64,000 nucleotides of DNA from Myxococcota bacterium (GTDB lineage Bacteria > Myxococcota_A > UBA796 > JAJRTE01), in assembly GCA_024278455.1 (NCBI GenBank), contig JAJRTE010000218.1:1-64000 (forward strand), read 5' to 3'. The notes beneath the pieces are model-generated. The model searched no databases. It was not told the origin of the DNA and was given only the letters and a program-made list of their open reading frames with translations. Shown here piece by piece: positions 1 to 7,902 of the stretch. Within the stretch, counting starts at the first letter, position 1; every line of letters starts with the position of its first letter. The position numbers and the translations under genes were made by a program.

Positions 1-2263
1 CAGGAAGCACCGGGCCAACGATGAATGGGATGACATCCGACGCATCTGCGTTGTCGTGCACCCACTGCACGTGATCAACGGCCTGCATCACGTTCTTCTT
101 CGAGTACTTCCCACCCGCAGCCTTCTCGGTCTTCAGCTCAAGAGACCACGCCGTCTTGCCTGGTATCCACCACAGGACATCCGGTCCGGTGCCGATGTCG
201 TTATCGGGTCGTCTCGCGGACAGTCCAAGATACCGCCCCAGACACCGGACAGCTTCCTCGATCTGCGGTACCGAACCCCCATCCAGCGCGCTGGTTTCTC
301 GGTCGAAGCGCTGCACGATTCCCTTGGCATCGTAAAGGTACTCGACAATCGACCGGACCTGCGTTGCGTCCGGGTGCACATCGACGTCTGCTTTCTTCTG
401 CACGGCCACAATCGGAGGAAACGCCTTCTCCGCGTGTCGAGCCCGCTGGTACAGCTGAACCGCCTCATCTGGTCTTCCGAGAAGTTCGAGAGCGTAGCCC
501 TCCCACAGCAAGTACCAGGCCCCCAGCCCGCTGCTCACTTCGAAAAGAGCATCGCTGCCGACATGAAGCGTCTTTGCCGCAGCTTCATAGTCGCGATGCC
601 AAAGATGCTGCCCAAATTCGGCCTCAATACGTGCCGCGTCTGCAAGAGCTTCATCTGCCGCGCCATCGTCGGACACGTCCCGTTGAGCCATGAAACGCCC
701 GTAGTATCCGAGCCAGCCCTCATCCCGAGTAAGGCAGTGGGACGCCACACCCGTAAGTTGAGCCGCATCGAGCTGCTTGGAGAGTTCGATACCAAGCTCG
801 ATCTGTGATCTGAGGAAGCTTGGAAGGGCCGCGCGGTTGCTCGGCTTCAGCAGCCATTCCACGATCTGCTTCCCGGTCACGATCACGACGCCGTGGTCTG
901 TCATTCCCCGGCTGATACGTCCGAAGCTCTGCACGATGCGAGACGCCACGGTGCTCCTGAACATGTTAGACACCTGTAATCGCTCCCACATGAAATGTTC
1001 GAGCGGCCCGAGCCCAGATGGAAGGCCGTGAATCACCATCATCCGGCACGTCTCGCCCGGCAGGTCGACGCAGTCATACCGAGCAACGAGACGCAGTTTT
1101 GCAGGAGCACTTGCCTTCTTGAACACTTCCACCTGTGCAGCGGCATCATCCTCAAGAGAATCGGAGGTCACGTCATCCCAGACCTTGCTCTCTCTGAATG
1201 ACGGAACAAGGATGAGGACCTTCTCCTGATCGATGATCGCCCTAGAAGCTGCAACATCATCACCCACACCTGGAACCGCCTTGGGGATGAGGATCATCCT
1301 TTCGCAACGCCCGGCAGGTGTTCCTGGAGAGATAACTCGCTCGGGAGCCTTGCCAAAGGTTCGAAGAAAAGCGTCCTCCGCAGCGAGAGTCGCGGACATG
1401 AACACTCGGCGGACGCCCTTTCTGAAGTACGGCAACGCCCGCACCGGTATGATTGGTGGCGTGAAGGACACGTCGTGGGTAGAGAGGAGAACCGCACAGA
1501 TGTCGGTCTTGTCTTTGAGATAGCCCCAGGCAAATCTCAAGGAATCGTCCTCATCCAGCCGAGCCTTCAGCAGGGCCTCGTTCAACTCCCCCACGTTCTT
1601 CCGCACGACGAACGGAGGCACGAACCAGCTCTTGCCTGGAACGCGGCGTTCTATCGCTTCACGGAGACCGAGGTCTGAACCTGTTGCCCTTAGGTGTTCG
1701 GAGAAGGCGCCTGCTACGACATCGAAGATCTGCCGGTGCTCGTCACGAGGCACGCGAAGCGTGAACTGAGAACGGATGATGTTGGTGGCTGCGTGTGCGT
1801 CGTCGAAGACAATTGCAGCGATGTCATCCCACTTGCGGGTTAGGCCGTTGAACAAGGCCTGGTAAGTCGTCACACAGGGACGTGTTCCTTCGAAGTAGCC
1901 ATCGTCACTGAAACTACCCTGGTGGTACGTAGTAACCGGCAATCCGTAGGAAGCACCCTTGAGCGCTGTTTGTTGCACGAGCTGGATGGATGCGCAGACA
2001 TAGACGACCGGCCCAATACGCTCGTGCACGAGGGACTGTGCTACCAGAAGGCCAACAAGGGTCTTCCCGGCCCCTGTGTTAAGGACAATCGCGACGTCTT
2101 CGCTGGCCCGAGCTTCATACCACTGGCGAAGTGCGTCTCCTTGGCCCATCCAAAGATCGTTGATGTTGGAATCCCGAACCTGAAGCGAACCAAAGAGGCG
2201 AATCGGATCCGTCTCACCAACAGGGCCGCCTGGTGCTCGCAGCTTTGAGAAATCGAAATTCAT
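1..2263 (-). CDS. DEAD/DEAH helicase (XPD/DinG-like) fused to PD-(D/E)xK nuclease domain, partial
   Basis: The frame stays open from ATG 2263 to the window edge (754 codons visible, 3' end missing). Near the N-terminus is Walker A NTGAGKT (residues 62-68), then a Walker B/motif II variant, FDDAH (about 153-157). Further on are MSATL (about 290), a DLPGETCRM segment and motif VI VQSFGRISRG (about 445), an arrangement typical of superfamily 2 helicases of the XPD/DinG type. After a helical TPR-like middle comes GPDV (D695) and, 14 residues later, ELK (E709, K711) with a following Gln-containing helix, which matches a PD-(D/E)xK nuclease core. Its ATG overlaps the stop of the AbiEii-like gene (ATGA), so the two are translationally coupled. 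Expected role: ATP-driven nucleic-acid translocation with cleavage in phage or plasmid defence (inference). GC is near 50-58%, lower than in the neighbours, and CTCGAG is absent, which suggests transfer. The helicase assignment is firm; the nuclease call rests on motif spacing. Confidence 0.85.
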   Translation of the reverse strand, partial: MNFDFSKLRAPGGPVGETDPIRLFGSLQVRDSNINDLWMGQGDALRQWYEARASEDVAIVLNTGAGKTLVGLLVAQSLVHERIGPVVYVCASIQLVQQTALKGASYGLPVTTYHQGSFSDDGYFEGTRPCVTTYQALFNGLTRKWDDIAAIVFDDAHAATNIIRSQFTLRVPRDEHRQIFDVVAGAFSEHLRATGSDLGLREAIERRVPGKSWFVPPFVVRKNVGELNEALLKARLDEDDSLRFAWGYLKDKTDICAVLLSTHDVSFTPPIIPVRALPYFRKGVRRVFMSATLAAEDAFLRTFGKAPERVISPGTPAGRCERMILIPKAVPGVGDDVAASRAIIDQEKVLILVPSFRESKVWDDVTSDSLEDDAAAQVEVFKKASAPAKLRLVARYDCVDLPGETCRMMVIHGLPSGLGPLEHFMWERLQVSNMFRSTVASRIVQSFGRISRGMTDHGVVIVTGKQIVEWLLKPSNRAALPSFLRSQIELGIELSKQLDAAQLTGVASHCLTRDEGWLGYYGRFMAQRDVSDDGAADEALADAARIEAEFGQHLWHRDYEAAAKTLHVGSDALFEVSSGLGAWYLLWEGYALELLGRPDEAVQLYQRARHAEKAFPPIVAVQKKADVDVHPDATQVRSIVEYLYDAKGIVQRFDRETSALDGGSVPQIEEAVRCLGRYLGLSARRPDNDIGTGPDVLWWIPGKTAWSLELKTEKAAGGKYSKKNVMQAVDHVQWVHDNADASDVIPFIVGPVLP

Positions 2264-3234
2264 CCCTTCTCCTCTCTGGTGCGCTCCAGTTGTCGAAGCC
2301 ACTCACGAATTGTGCCGCAGGCCTCATCCAACGGGATCCGCGGCCCCCAGAACATGGGGGCGATCGTGGCGTAGGCCCTCTCGATGGCGTCGCGCTTGTC
2401 GGGGTCGTCGAGCCGGAGCGCGGGCTCGTCCGGGCTCGGAAGCACGCGCATGTCTTTCTTGTCGACCATGTCCTGAGCCAACTCAGCGACGGTCATCTCG
2501 ATCGCCGGGAGCCTGTCGACGGACCGGATGACCTGGGCGGCGTCCTCGTAGTGGCGCACGAAGGTGTCGGCCTCAACGGGGTCGCGCTCGTAGCGGTGCG
2601 CCATGGCGTCGAGCTTTTCCAAGAGCGTCACGAGCGGGTGGACACAGCGCACCGCGGGCGGGCGGTTGTCCTCGTAGTCTCCAAGCATGTCTTGGGCGTC
2701 GAGGTAGTCGTGGACGAACGAGCTGAGCATCTTCTCGACATGGGGCACGACCCGGGCGTGACCCACCTCGAGGCGGACGAACGGGCTCATCGCTGGCGCG
2801 ACCTGGTTCAGTCGAACGCCAGGGTAGTGTCCGAAGTAGTCCGCCCCTCGCGCGCGCTTGTCGATGCGGTTCTTGTCCCTCTCGACGCGGACCGAAGGAA
2901 CCACGAGCGCATCTGCGAGCGCGTCGAAGAAGGCCTGGCGCTGCGCCACGGGCCCCTTGTTGGTGCTTGTCCAGCTCTTGACCTCGGGCAGGCTGGTCAC
3001 CGCTCCTGGCTGGATCATCAGGTCCAGGTCCTCGGAGAAGCGCTGGATGAGGCCGAAGCCCTTGGACAGCGAGGTTCCCCCCTTGAACCAGATGTCAAGG
3101 CCGGTCTCGTGGAGCGCCCAGAGGGTGTGCGTCACCCAGTAGTCCTTCTCGATGAGCGCCTCAGCGATCCCCGTGTCCCGAGCGACGATCGCCAGGAGCT
3201 GTTCGAACTGCGGATCCTCGTGCACGAAGCTCAT
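2260..3234 (-). CDS. AbiEii/AbiGii-type nucleotidyltransferase toxin
   Basis: A 324-residue protein with the nucleotidyltransferase signature of the AbiEii (type IV toxin-antitoxin) family. FKGGTSLSK (about residues 50-58) is the GS-type nucleotide-binding loop. RFSEDLDL (about 66-73) supplies the metal-binding Asp pair. A later TLLEKLDAMAHR segment corresponds to the family's C-terminal conserved Lys/Arg region. Members modify tRNA or other targets with nucleotides and stop growth on infection. The gene overlaps its partners on both sides by 4 bp (ATGA at 3231-3234 and 2260-2263), so all three proteins are probably made in fixed order from one mRNA. The usual AbiE pair is bicistronic, so a helicase-nuclease as third cistron is the unusual part. 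The family assignment is firm, but the target of this protein is unknown. Confidence 0.9.
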   Translation of the reverse strand: MSFVHEDPQFEQLLAIVARDTGIAEALIEKDYWVTHTLWALHETGLDIWFKGGTSLSKGFGLIQRFSEDLDLMIQPGAVTSLPEVKSWTSTNKGPVAQRQAFFDALADALVVPSVRVERDKNRIDKRARGADYFGHYPGVRLNQVAPAMSPFVRLEVGHARVVPHVEKMLSSFVHDYLDAQDMLGDYEDNRPPAVRCVHPLVTLLEKLDAMAHRYERDPVEADTFVRHYEDAAQVIRSVDRLPAIEMTVAELAQDMVDKKDMRVLPSPDEPALRLDDPDKRDAIERAYATIAPMFWGPRIPLDEACGTIREWLRQLERTREEKG

Positions 3235-3818
3235 GATGCCTCACCTGCCGCCGCGAGGCACCGCTCCACGAGCGCCAACGTGGCCTTGGTGCCGAAGCGT
3301 TCAGCCATCTCGTAAAGGAGTTCCCGGTTCCAGCGCCCCTGCTTCAAGGTGGCGACCAGGCGCTCTTCGAGATCAGAGAGCGAGACGCCGGCCATGTCGC
3401 GATGCTGGATCAAGTCGACCACGAAGTACTCGGGCGGTGGGTTTTCGGGAAAGAGGACACGCCGGAGCAGGTAGCGCCGCCCATCGAAGGTGAACTCACC
3501 GGTGCGCCTCGTGTTGTAGACGAGGGTCGCGGCGAACATCGCCGTCGCTCCCAGGCCCAGCGCGTTCCACCTCGGCGGCCCGCTGACAATGAAGGGGCTG
3601 CCCGCGAAAAAGGCTCGCAACAGCTCGCTCTCGTCGGGCGGCGCAGAGCCGAAGCGGCTCGGGATCGGGGCGTAGAAGAAACCGTGGGCGGCCTGACGCA
3701 GCTTGCCCTCGCGTACGAGCCTCTTGGCCAGGCGCGTGGGGTTGGCGCTCCACCTGCGCAGGTCCCGTGTGCGGTAGGCCCGACCGGGCCGAATGTCTGG
3801 TTGAACTGCCATGCTCAT
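3231..3818 (-). CDS. AbiEi-like antitoxin / DUF6088-type winged-helix regulator
   Basis: The start is ATG 3818, preceded by AGGGAGCGCC; an ATG six bases later and an open extension to 3905 are less likely because the promoter lies inside that extension. The 195-residue product begins with a winged-helix segment: RTRDLRRW (about residues 12-19), then RLAKRLVREGKLRQAAHGFFYAP. That order (helix-turn-helix, then a GxYxxP-like turn) is typical of DUF6088/AbiEi antitoxins. The C-terminal part (FDGRRYLLRRV, then HRDMAGVS) resembles the AbiEi antitoxin domain. AbiEi proteins neutralise AbiEii and repress their own promoter by binding paired repeats. Here two 13-bp repeats lie directly upstream. It is the first gene of the operon and its stop overlaps the toxin start. 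Function is inferred from family and context. Confidence 0.8.
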   Translation of the reverse strand: MSMAVQPDIRPGRAYRTRDLRRWSANPTRLAKRLVREGKLRQAAHGFFYAPIPSRFGSAPPDESELLRAFFAGSPFIVSGPPRWNALGLGATAMFAATLVYNTRRTGEFTFDGRRYLLRRVLFPENPPPEYFVVDLIQHRDMAGVSLSDLEERLVATLKQGRWNRELLYEMAERFGTKATLALVERCLAAAGEAS

Positions 3819-3828
3819 GGCGCTCCCT

Positions 3829-3877
3829 GTAAGAAAACTACCGTAGAAAACATACACCACAACGGGTTCTTGCGCAA
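3829..3877 (-). promoter_or_regulatory. Promoter and repeat operator of the AbiE-helicase operon
   Basis: On the minus strand TTGCGC (3877-3872) and TATGTT (3854-3849) are separated by 17 bp, a plausible -35/-10 pair. Two related 13-bp repeats, GTAAGAAAACTAC (3829-3841) and GTAGAAAACATAC (3843-3855), lie 14 bp apart. They cover the -10 and the start region, as expected for AbiEi-type autoregulation. Repeats and hexamers are read directly; operator function is inferred. Confidence 0.5.
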
Positions 3878-3891
3878 GACCTGGTCTTCTG

Positions 3892-4486
3892 CCCAAATCC
3901 GCCACCTGGCCGGCCCCGGTCCCCTACGCGGCCCCGCGGAGGAGCCTCCCGGGGCTGCGCGGGCTGTGCTGGCGCCCCATTCGTCCCTTGCGGGAGGTGC
4001 TCCGGGCGCTTCCGTCGGTGCCGGGATGAAGGCCTTGCCCTCTTCCCGCTTCGCTTCCTCCTCAAAACCATGGAACGCCGCCAGGAATCGCCACGTCGCC
4101 GTGGGCGATGGAACCGCTCGGCGTCTCTTCTTGCGCCAGCGCCGCACCAACGCCCGGCGCTCTCGACGCGCAAGCCCGAGCAGCTTCGTTTCGACTCCCC
4201 TGAGCACCTCACCAAACCCTTCGTCCCCATTCAGACTCTCCAGGTCGTCCACGCAGTCCCCCCCCTGCAAGGTTCAGCAGAATCACCGACATCACCACCT
4301 GCACCTCTGTCCGGCCCTGCCCCCCCCGACCCAACTTCACGTTCTGCTTCACCGACTCCGCTACCTCTGCCACACTCGCAAGCTCGAGGTGGGCTGGCAG
4401 ACCTCCAAGGGCAGTCAGCCCTCTGGAGTTCGTCTCAACATCGTACTGGAGAGGGTGGACCAAGGATCATCCCGATGGTTGACATA
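3892..4486 (-). pseudogene. IS1380-like transposase N-terminal remnant, frameshifted and truncated
   Basis: The minus strand encodes, in two frames, the N-terminus of a DDE transposase. The first frame reads VETNSRGLTALGG, then QVVMSVILLNLAGG. The second continues with DCVDDLESLNGDEGF, then VPSPTATWRFLAAFHGF and KAFIPAPTEA. This order resembles the N-terminal region of IS1380-family transposases as I remember them. The frames change at a run of eight G (8 C on the plus strand, 4258-4265), where seven would restore the reading frame. After about 180 residues the similarity ends, and the catalytic core is missing. The remnant stops next to the AbiE promoter, so it marks the boundary of the putative island. 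The family name is from memory; that this is a broken transposase is more certain than the family. Confidence 0.55.
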
Positions 4487-4603
4487 ACTCGAACGACATT
4501 CTAGGATCCCCGTTGTGGCATCAAGGATGCCACGCCAGGGATTTCCCGAGTCGACCGAGGTGGCGATCGAGAGGATCCCGCCGAAGAGACGGGAGGAGAA
4601 ACC

Positions 4604-5448
4604 ATGGCAGACGACCCACGGAACGGAGACGGCCGGTGCGCTTCAGGCGACCGGGCCCCGACTGCAACCCACCAAACAGCTCCGCTTCCCCCTGCCGGGC
4701 CGCGCTTCCCGGTACCGGCGAGAGGACGCCGCACCTTGCTCCCGGCGACCGTGGTGGCGGCTGCGCTGCTCTCCGAGGGGACCTGCGACTCGTCGGACGA
4801 CGACAGTTCCCCGGGCCCGGATACCTCGCCCTCGCCGGTCGAGACGCCGACCATGGCCACGTGCCAGGACTGGATCGCCTCCGCCTCGAACCTGGAGGTT
4901 CCAGGGCCCGAATGCGCGGGGGACTGGAGCTTCTTCCGGGACGCTCTACGCGCGGCCGGTGGCGCGGCGCTCCCGGTGGGGGACGGCAGATACTTCCTCC
5001 TCTGGTTCCCCGGTATCCCAGATTCGAGCCCACTGCCCCCTCGAGCACACCGACATCTTCTACCATGGCTTCTCGAGGGGATCGGCGCAAAGCTTCCCGG
5101 TGGGCGAACTCTGACGACAAGGCCCTGAGCGGGAGCCGCTTCTGGATGTGGTGCGGGGCCTACGACTGCTCCACCGTGGACCCCACGACCACGACTTGCG
5201 ACCGCATGGAGAGCGTGATGGCCCCGTTCGTGGACCAGCACGGAGGACATGTCGACGCCCTCGTCTCGGACGCCGCGGGGTGCCACGGCGTTTTCAACGA
5301 GTGCACCCACGGAGAGCTTCAGTGCCCGGACCTGGACTGCGACGGTGACGACGATCCGGACTGCAACTGCTACGACTGCCACAACCGCACCGCCGAAAAC
5401 ATCGGCACCTCGCTGCACACCCTCTTCGACTACATCGACAGCTTCTGA
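4604..5448 (+). pseudogene. Secreted lipoprotein-like gene with two apparent frameshifts
   Basis: ATG 4604 has an excellent ribosome-binding site (GGGAGGAG, 5-nt spacing). The first frame encodes a basic/Pro leader and a hydrophobic segment LLPATVVAAALLSEGTC. An acidic Ser/Pro/Thr linker (DSSDDDSSPGPDTSPSP) follows, like that of the MopE lipoprotein at 10603-12405, then QDWIASASNLEV and DGRYFLLWFPG. Around 5036-5042 (C5 run) the sensible reading moves by one base to EHTDIFYHGFSRG. Around 5110 it moves again to DDKALSGSRFWMWCG, and it ends in the Cys/Asp-rich CDGDDDPDCNCYDC before TGA 5448. Each frame alone stops early. Either this is a decaying gene or there are two base errors. I do not recognise the family; it is probably a cell-envelope protein. 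Confidence 0.45.
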
Positions 5449-5569
5449 CCCGGTTCCTGCCGTGGCCGCTGCTTCCGCCTCGGCAGACTTGCCGCAAGGG
5501 AAATCACCATGCAACGGTCCCCCCGCGGGTGGGTCGGGCAGCGAGACCATCTACCGGGAGAGTGGTCGT

Positions 5570-7204
5570 CTATCTCCCCGCCATCATGGCGGCGATGTCA
5601 CCCTGGACGTCTCCGATGGGCTTGATATCGAAGTTGTCGACCAGTACCTTGGCCACGTTGGGGGAGAGGAAACCGGGCAGCGTCGGGCCCAGTCGGATTC
5701 CCTTGACTCCCAGGTGGAGGAGGGCGAGGAGCACGGTCACGGCCTTCTGCTCGTACCAGGCGATGTCGAAGGAGATCGGCAGCTTGTTGATGTCATCCAG
5801 GGCGAAAATCTCCTTCAGCTTGAGGGCCACGACGGCCAAACTGTAGGAGTCGTTGCACTGACCTGCGTCAAGCACTCGAGGAATCCCGCCGATGTCCCCC
5901 AGGTCGAGCTTGTTGTAGCGATACTTGGCGCAGCCGGCGGTGAGGATCACCGTGTCGTCCGGGAGGTTCTCGGCCACCTCGGTGTAGTAGGAGCGTCCTT
6001 TCTGCCGTCCGTCGCACCCGGCCATGACGATGAAGCGCTTGATCGCCCCACTGTTGACGGCGTCGACGACCTTGTCGGCGAGTGCGACGACCTGGGCATG
6101 CGCGAACCCGCCGGTGATCTTGCCTGTTTCGAGCTGCGTTGGCGGCGGACACTTGCGCGCCGACTCGATGATGGCCGAGAAGTCCTTTCGTCCCCCGTTC
6201 TGGCGGTCCGGGATGTGATCGATGCCGGGAAACGCCACGCGGCCGGTGGTGAAGATCCGGTCCCGGTAGGCGTCCTTGACCGGGACGAGGCAGTTGGTGG
6301 TGAGGAGGATGGGGCCGTTGAAGGAGGCGAACTCCTTCTGCTGCTCCCACCAGGCCCCGCCGTAGTTGCCCACCAGGTGGTCGTATTTCTTGAACGCCGG
6401 GTAGTAGTGGGCAGGGAGCATTTCCCCGTGGGTGTAAACGTCCACCCCCGCGTCCTTGCTCTGCTCCAGCAGGTCCTCCAGGTCCCTGAGGTCGTGCCCG
6501 GAGATCAAGATGCCGGGACGGTTGCGCACACCCAGGTCCACCTCGGTGATCTCGGGATGCCCGTAGGCCGCCGTGTTGGCCTCGTCCAGGAGAGCCATGG
6601 TGGTCACCGCAACCTCGCCGGCCTTCAGTACCAGGCCAACCATGTCATCCACCGAGAGGTCTCGCGTGGTGGACGCCAGCGCCTCGTAGAAAAAAGCGTA
6701 GATGGCCGAGTTCTCGCGGCCCAGGACCGCTGCGTGGTCCGCGTAGGCGCCTATCCCCTTGAGCCCGTAGACCAGCAGCGCACGCAGGGAACGCACGTCC
6801 TCGTTTTCGGTCGTGAGCACGCCCACGGACACCGCCTTGCCGGCAAAGGTGTCGCGCGTTCCCGTCCAGGTCGCGGCGTCGTGGTCGGGGCCGGAGCCGC
6901 CGTGGAGAGCCTTCACCTGGTCGCGGACGAGCAGCGCCTGCTCGATCACGTCCGACACGTGCTCCGGATCGAAATCCACGTTGGTAATCGTGGTAAAAAG
7001 CGCCTCGGCCATGAACCGGCCCACCGAGTCGGGAACCTCCGCCCCCCCAGCCCGCGCCGCTTCTGCATGGAGCGCGATGCCCTTGAGGGTGTGGATCAAA
7101 AGATCCTGGAGGTTCGCCGTCGACTCGTCCTTGCCGCACACGCCGCGTTTCGTGCACCCGGCATTCCTCAGGGTTTCCTGGCACTGATAACAGAACATGG
7201 ACAT
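5570..7204 (-). CDS. hcp: Hybrid cluster protein (hydroxylamine reductase)
   Basis: From ATG 7204 (AAGGAG 9 nt upstream) the 544-residue protein starts [11 protein letters not shown] and carries the Cys pattern C-x2-C-x8-C-x5-C, the N-terminal Fe-S ligand set of hybrid cluster proteins. Length fits the full-size classes I/II (about 540-550). Later conserved pieces are [54 protein letters not shown] and GQCNDSYS. These contribute Cys and Glu ligands of the 4Fe-2O-2S hybrid cluster and match the family well. Hcp is a cytoplasmic enzyme that detoxifies nitric oxide or reduces hydroxylamine, and it may act as a protein S-nitrosylase. No partner reductase (hcr) is next to it, and I found no clear NsrR/FNR/HcpR site upstream. 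It holds only one CTCGAG, so it may share a foreign origin with the left edge (weak). Confidence 0.95.
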   Translation of the reverse strand: MSMFCYQCQETLRNAGCTKRGVCGKDESTANLQDLLIHTLKGIALHAEAARAGGAEVPDSVGRFMAEALFTTITNVDFDPEHVSDVIEQALLVRDQVKALHGGSGPDHDAATWTGTRDTFAGKAVSVGVLTTENEDVRSLRALLVYGLKGIGAYADHAAVLGRENSAIYAFFYEALASTTRDLSVDDMVGLVLKAGEVAVTTMALLDEANTAAYGHPEITEVDLGVRNRPGILISGHDLRDLEDLLEQSKDAGVDVYTHGEMLPAHYYPAFKKYDHLVGNYGGAWWEQQKEFASFNGPILLTTNCLVPVKDAYRDRIFTTGRVAFPGIDHIPDRQNGGRKDFSAIIESARKCPPPTQLETGKITGGFAHAQVVALADKVVDAVNSGAIKRFIVMAGCDGRQKGRSYYTEVAENLPDDTVILTAGCAKYRYNKLDLGDIGGIPRVLDAGQCNDSYSLAVVALKLKEIFALDDINKLPISFDIAWYEQKAVTVLLALLHLGVKGIRLGPTLPGFLSPNVAKVLVDNFDIKPIGDVQGDIAAMMAGR

Positions 7205-7902
7205 GACTCGATTCTCCTTCTCGAGGTCCACCGCGCTCGAGGCACGGCCCACCTCATCTTGTTACTTCGTTCTCCCGGCTCTCACACGGGCCCTGGACAA
7301 GCCCCACGCCGGTGCGCCCGCAAGAGGAACGCACCCCCCTGCCGGCCGACTCATCCGGTTGGAGACCCAGACCTCTCACCACCGTTCCCGGCTCCGGGTC
7401 ACGCCGTCCTTCCTACACTCCTCGCTCCCCGGCCCAGGCCGCCGAGCGCTCCGGGTTGCCCGACCAATAAGTATAGGGACGGCTCGCCGGTTGTATAGTC
7501 CCGCGGAGCCCGCCCCCACTCCTCCTTCGCCCTACTCGACAACCCCACACGCCGACACCGCTACAGCCTGGTCCTCCGCCCTGGGGAAAAAACCTCGCCC
7601 TCGCCTCCTGTTCGCGCGGCATGGTCGGCCATGCAAGGCGCCTGCGCGTCATCGGGACTGCACTGTCCGCCTCCCGTTCATCCCCCGCGGACGCTTCGAA
7701 CATGGAGTCGAGATTGCCCTCCCATGGTCCGAACGGGTCCGTAAACACCGCCAACGCACACGCCCATTGCGCTCCTTTCAAACCTGGGGGCGGATTTGGG
7801 GATCAGACCGCACGTTGACAGCCCGTGCTGCAGCATGCATTGTTGTCAGTTGAACGGCTGCCCGGTCTCCGGAACGAGCACGTGCGAACAGGAGAGGTGT
7901 CG
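7205..7902 (+). other. Intergenic region without a convincing gene
   Basis: About 700 bp lie between two divergent genes, hcp and the metallo-beta-lactamase-fold gene. Open frames here are Arg/Pro/Ser-rich and have no domain or start signal I can support. A copy of GGCGGATTTGGG at 7789-7800 is the inverted partner of one at 3892-3903. Promoters of both flanking genes must lie here, but I cannot place them with confidence. Confidence 0.5.
7789..7800 (+). repeat. 12-bp inverted repeat, partner at 3892-3903
   Basis: GGCGGATTTGGG is present here on the plus strand and at 3903-3892 on the minus strand. The similarity extends to roughly 23 of 30 positions (CC.GG.GGCGGATTTGGG, then .AGACC). The copies point outwards and enclose the transposase remnant, the broken lipoprotein gene and hcp. 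They could be old insertion-sequence ends. Confidence 0.4.

Noticed and set aside
5249-7498. Long plus-strand open frame opposite hcp
   Set aside because: It mirrors the codon structure of hcp on the other strand and has no start signal or recognisable domain.
7460-7500. TATACA/TATACT pair on the minus strand upstream of hcp as a promoter
   Set aside because: The -35 match is poor and the site is about 270 bp from the start; no NsrR/FNR/HcpR-like site supports it.
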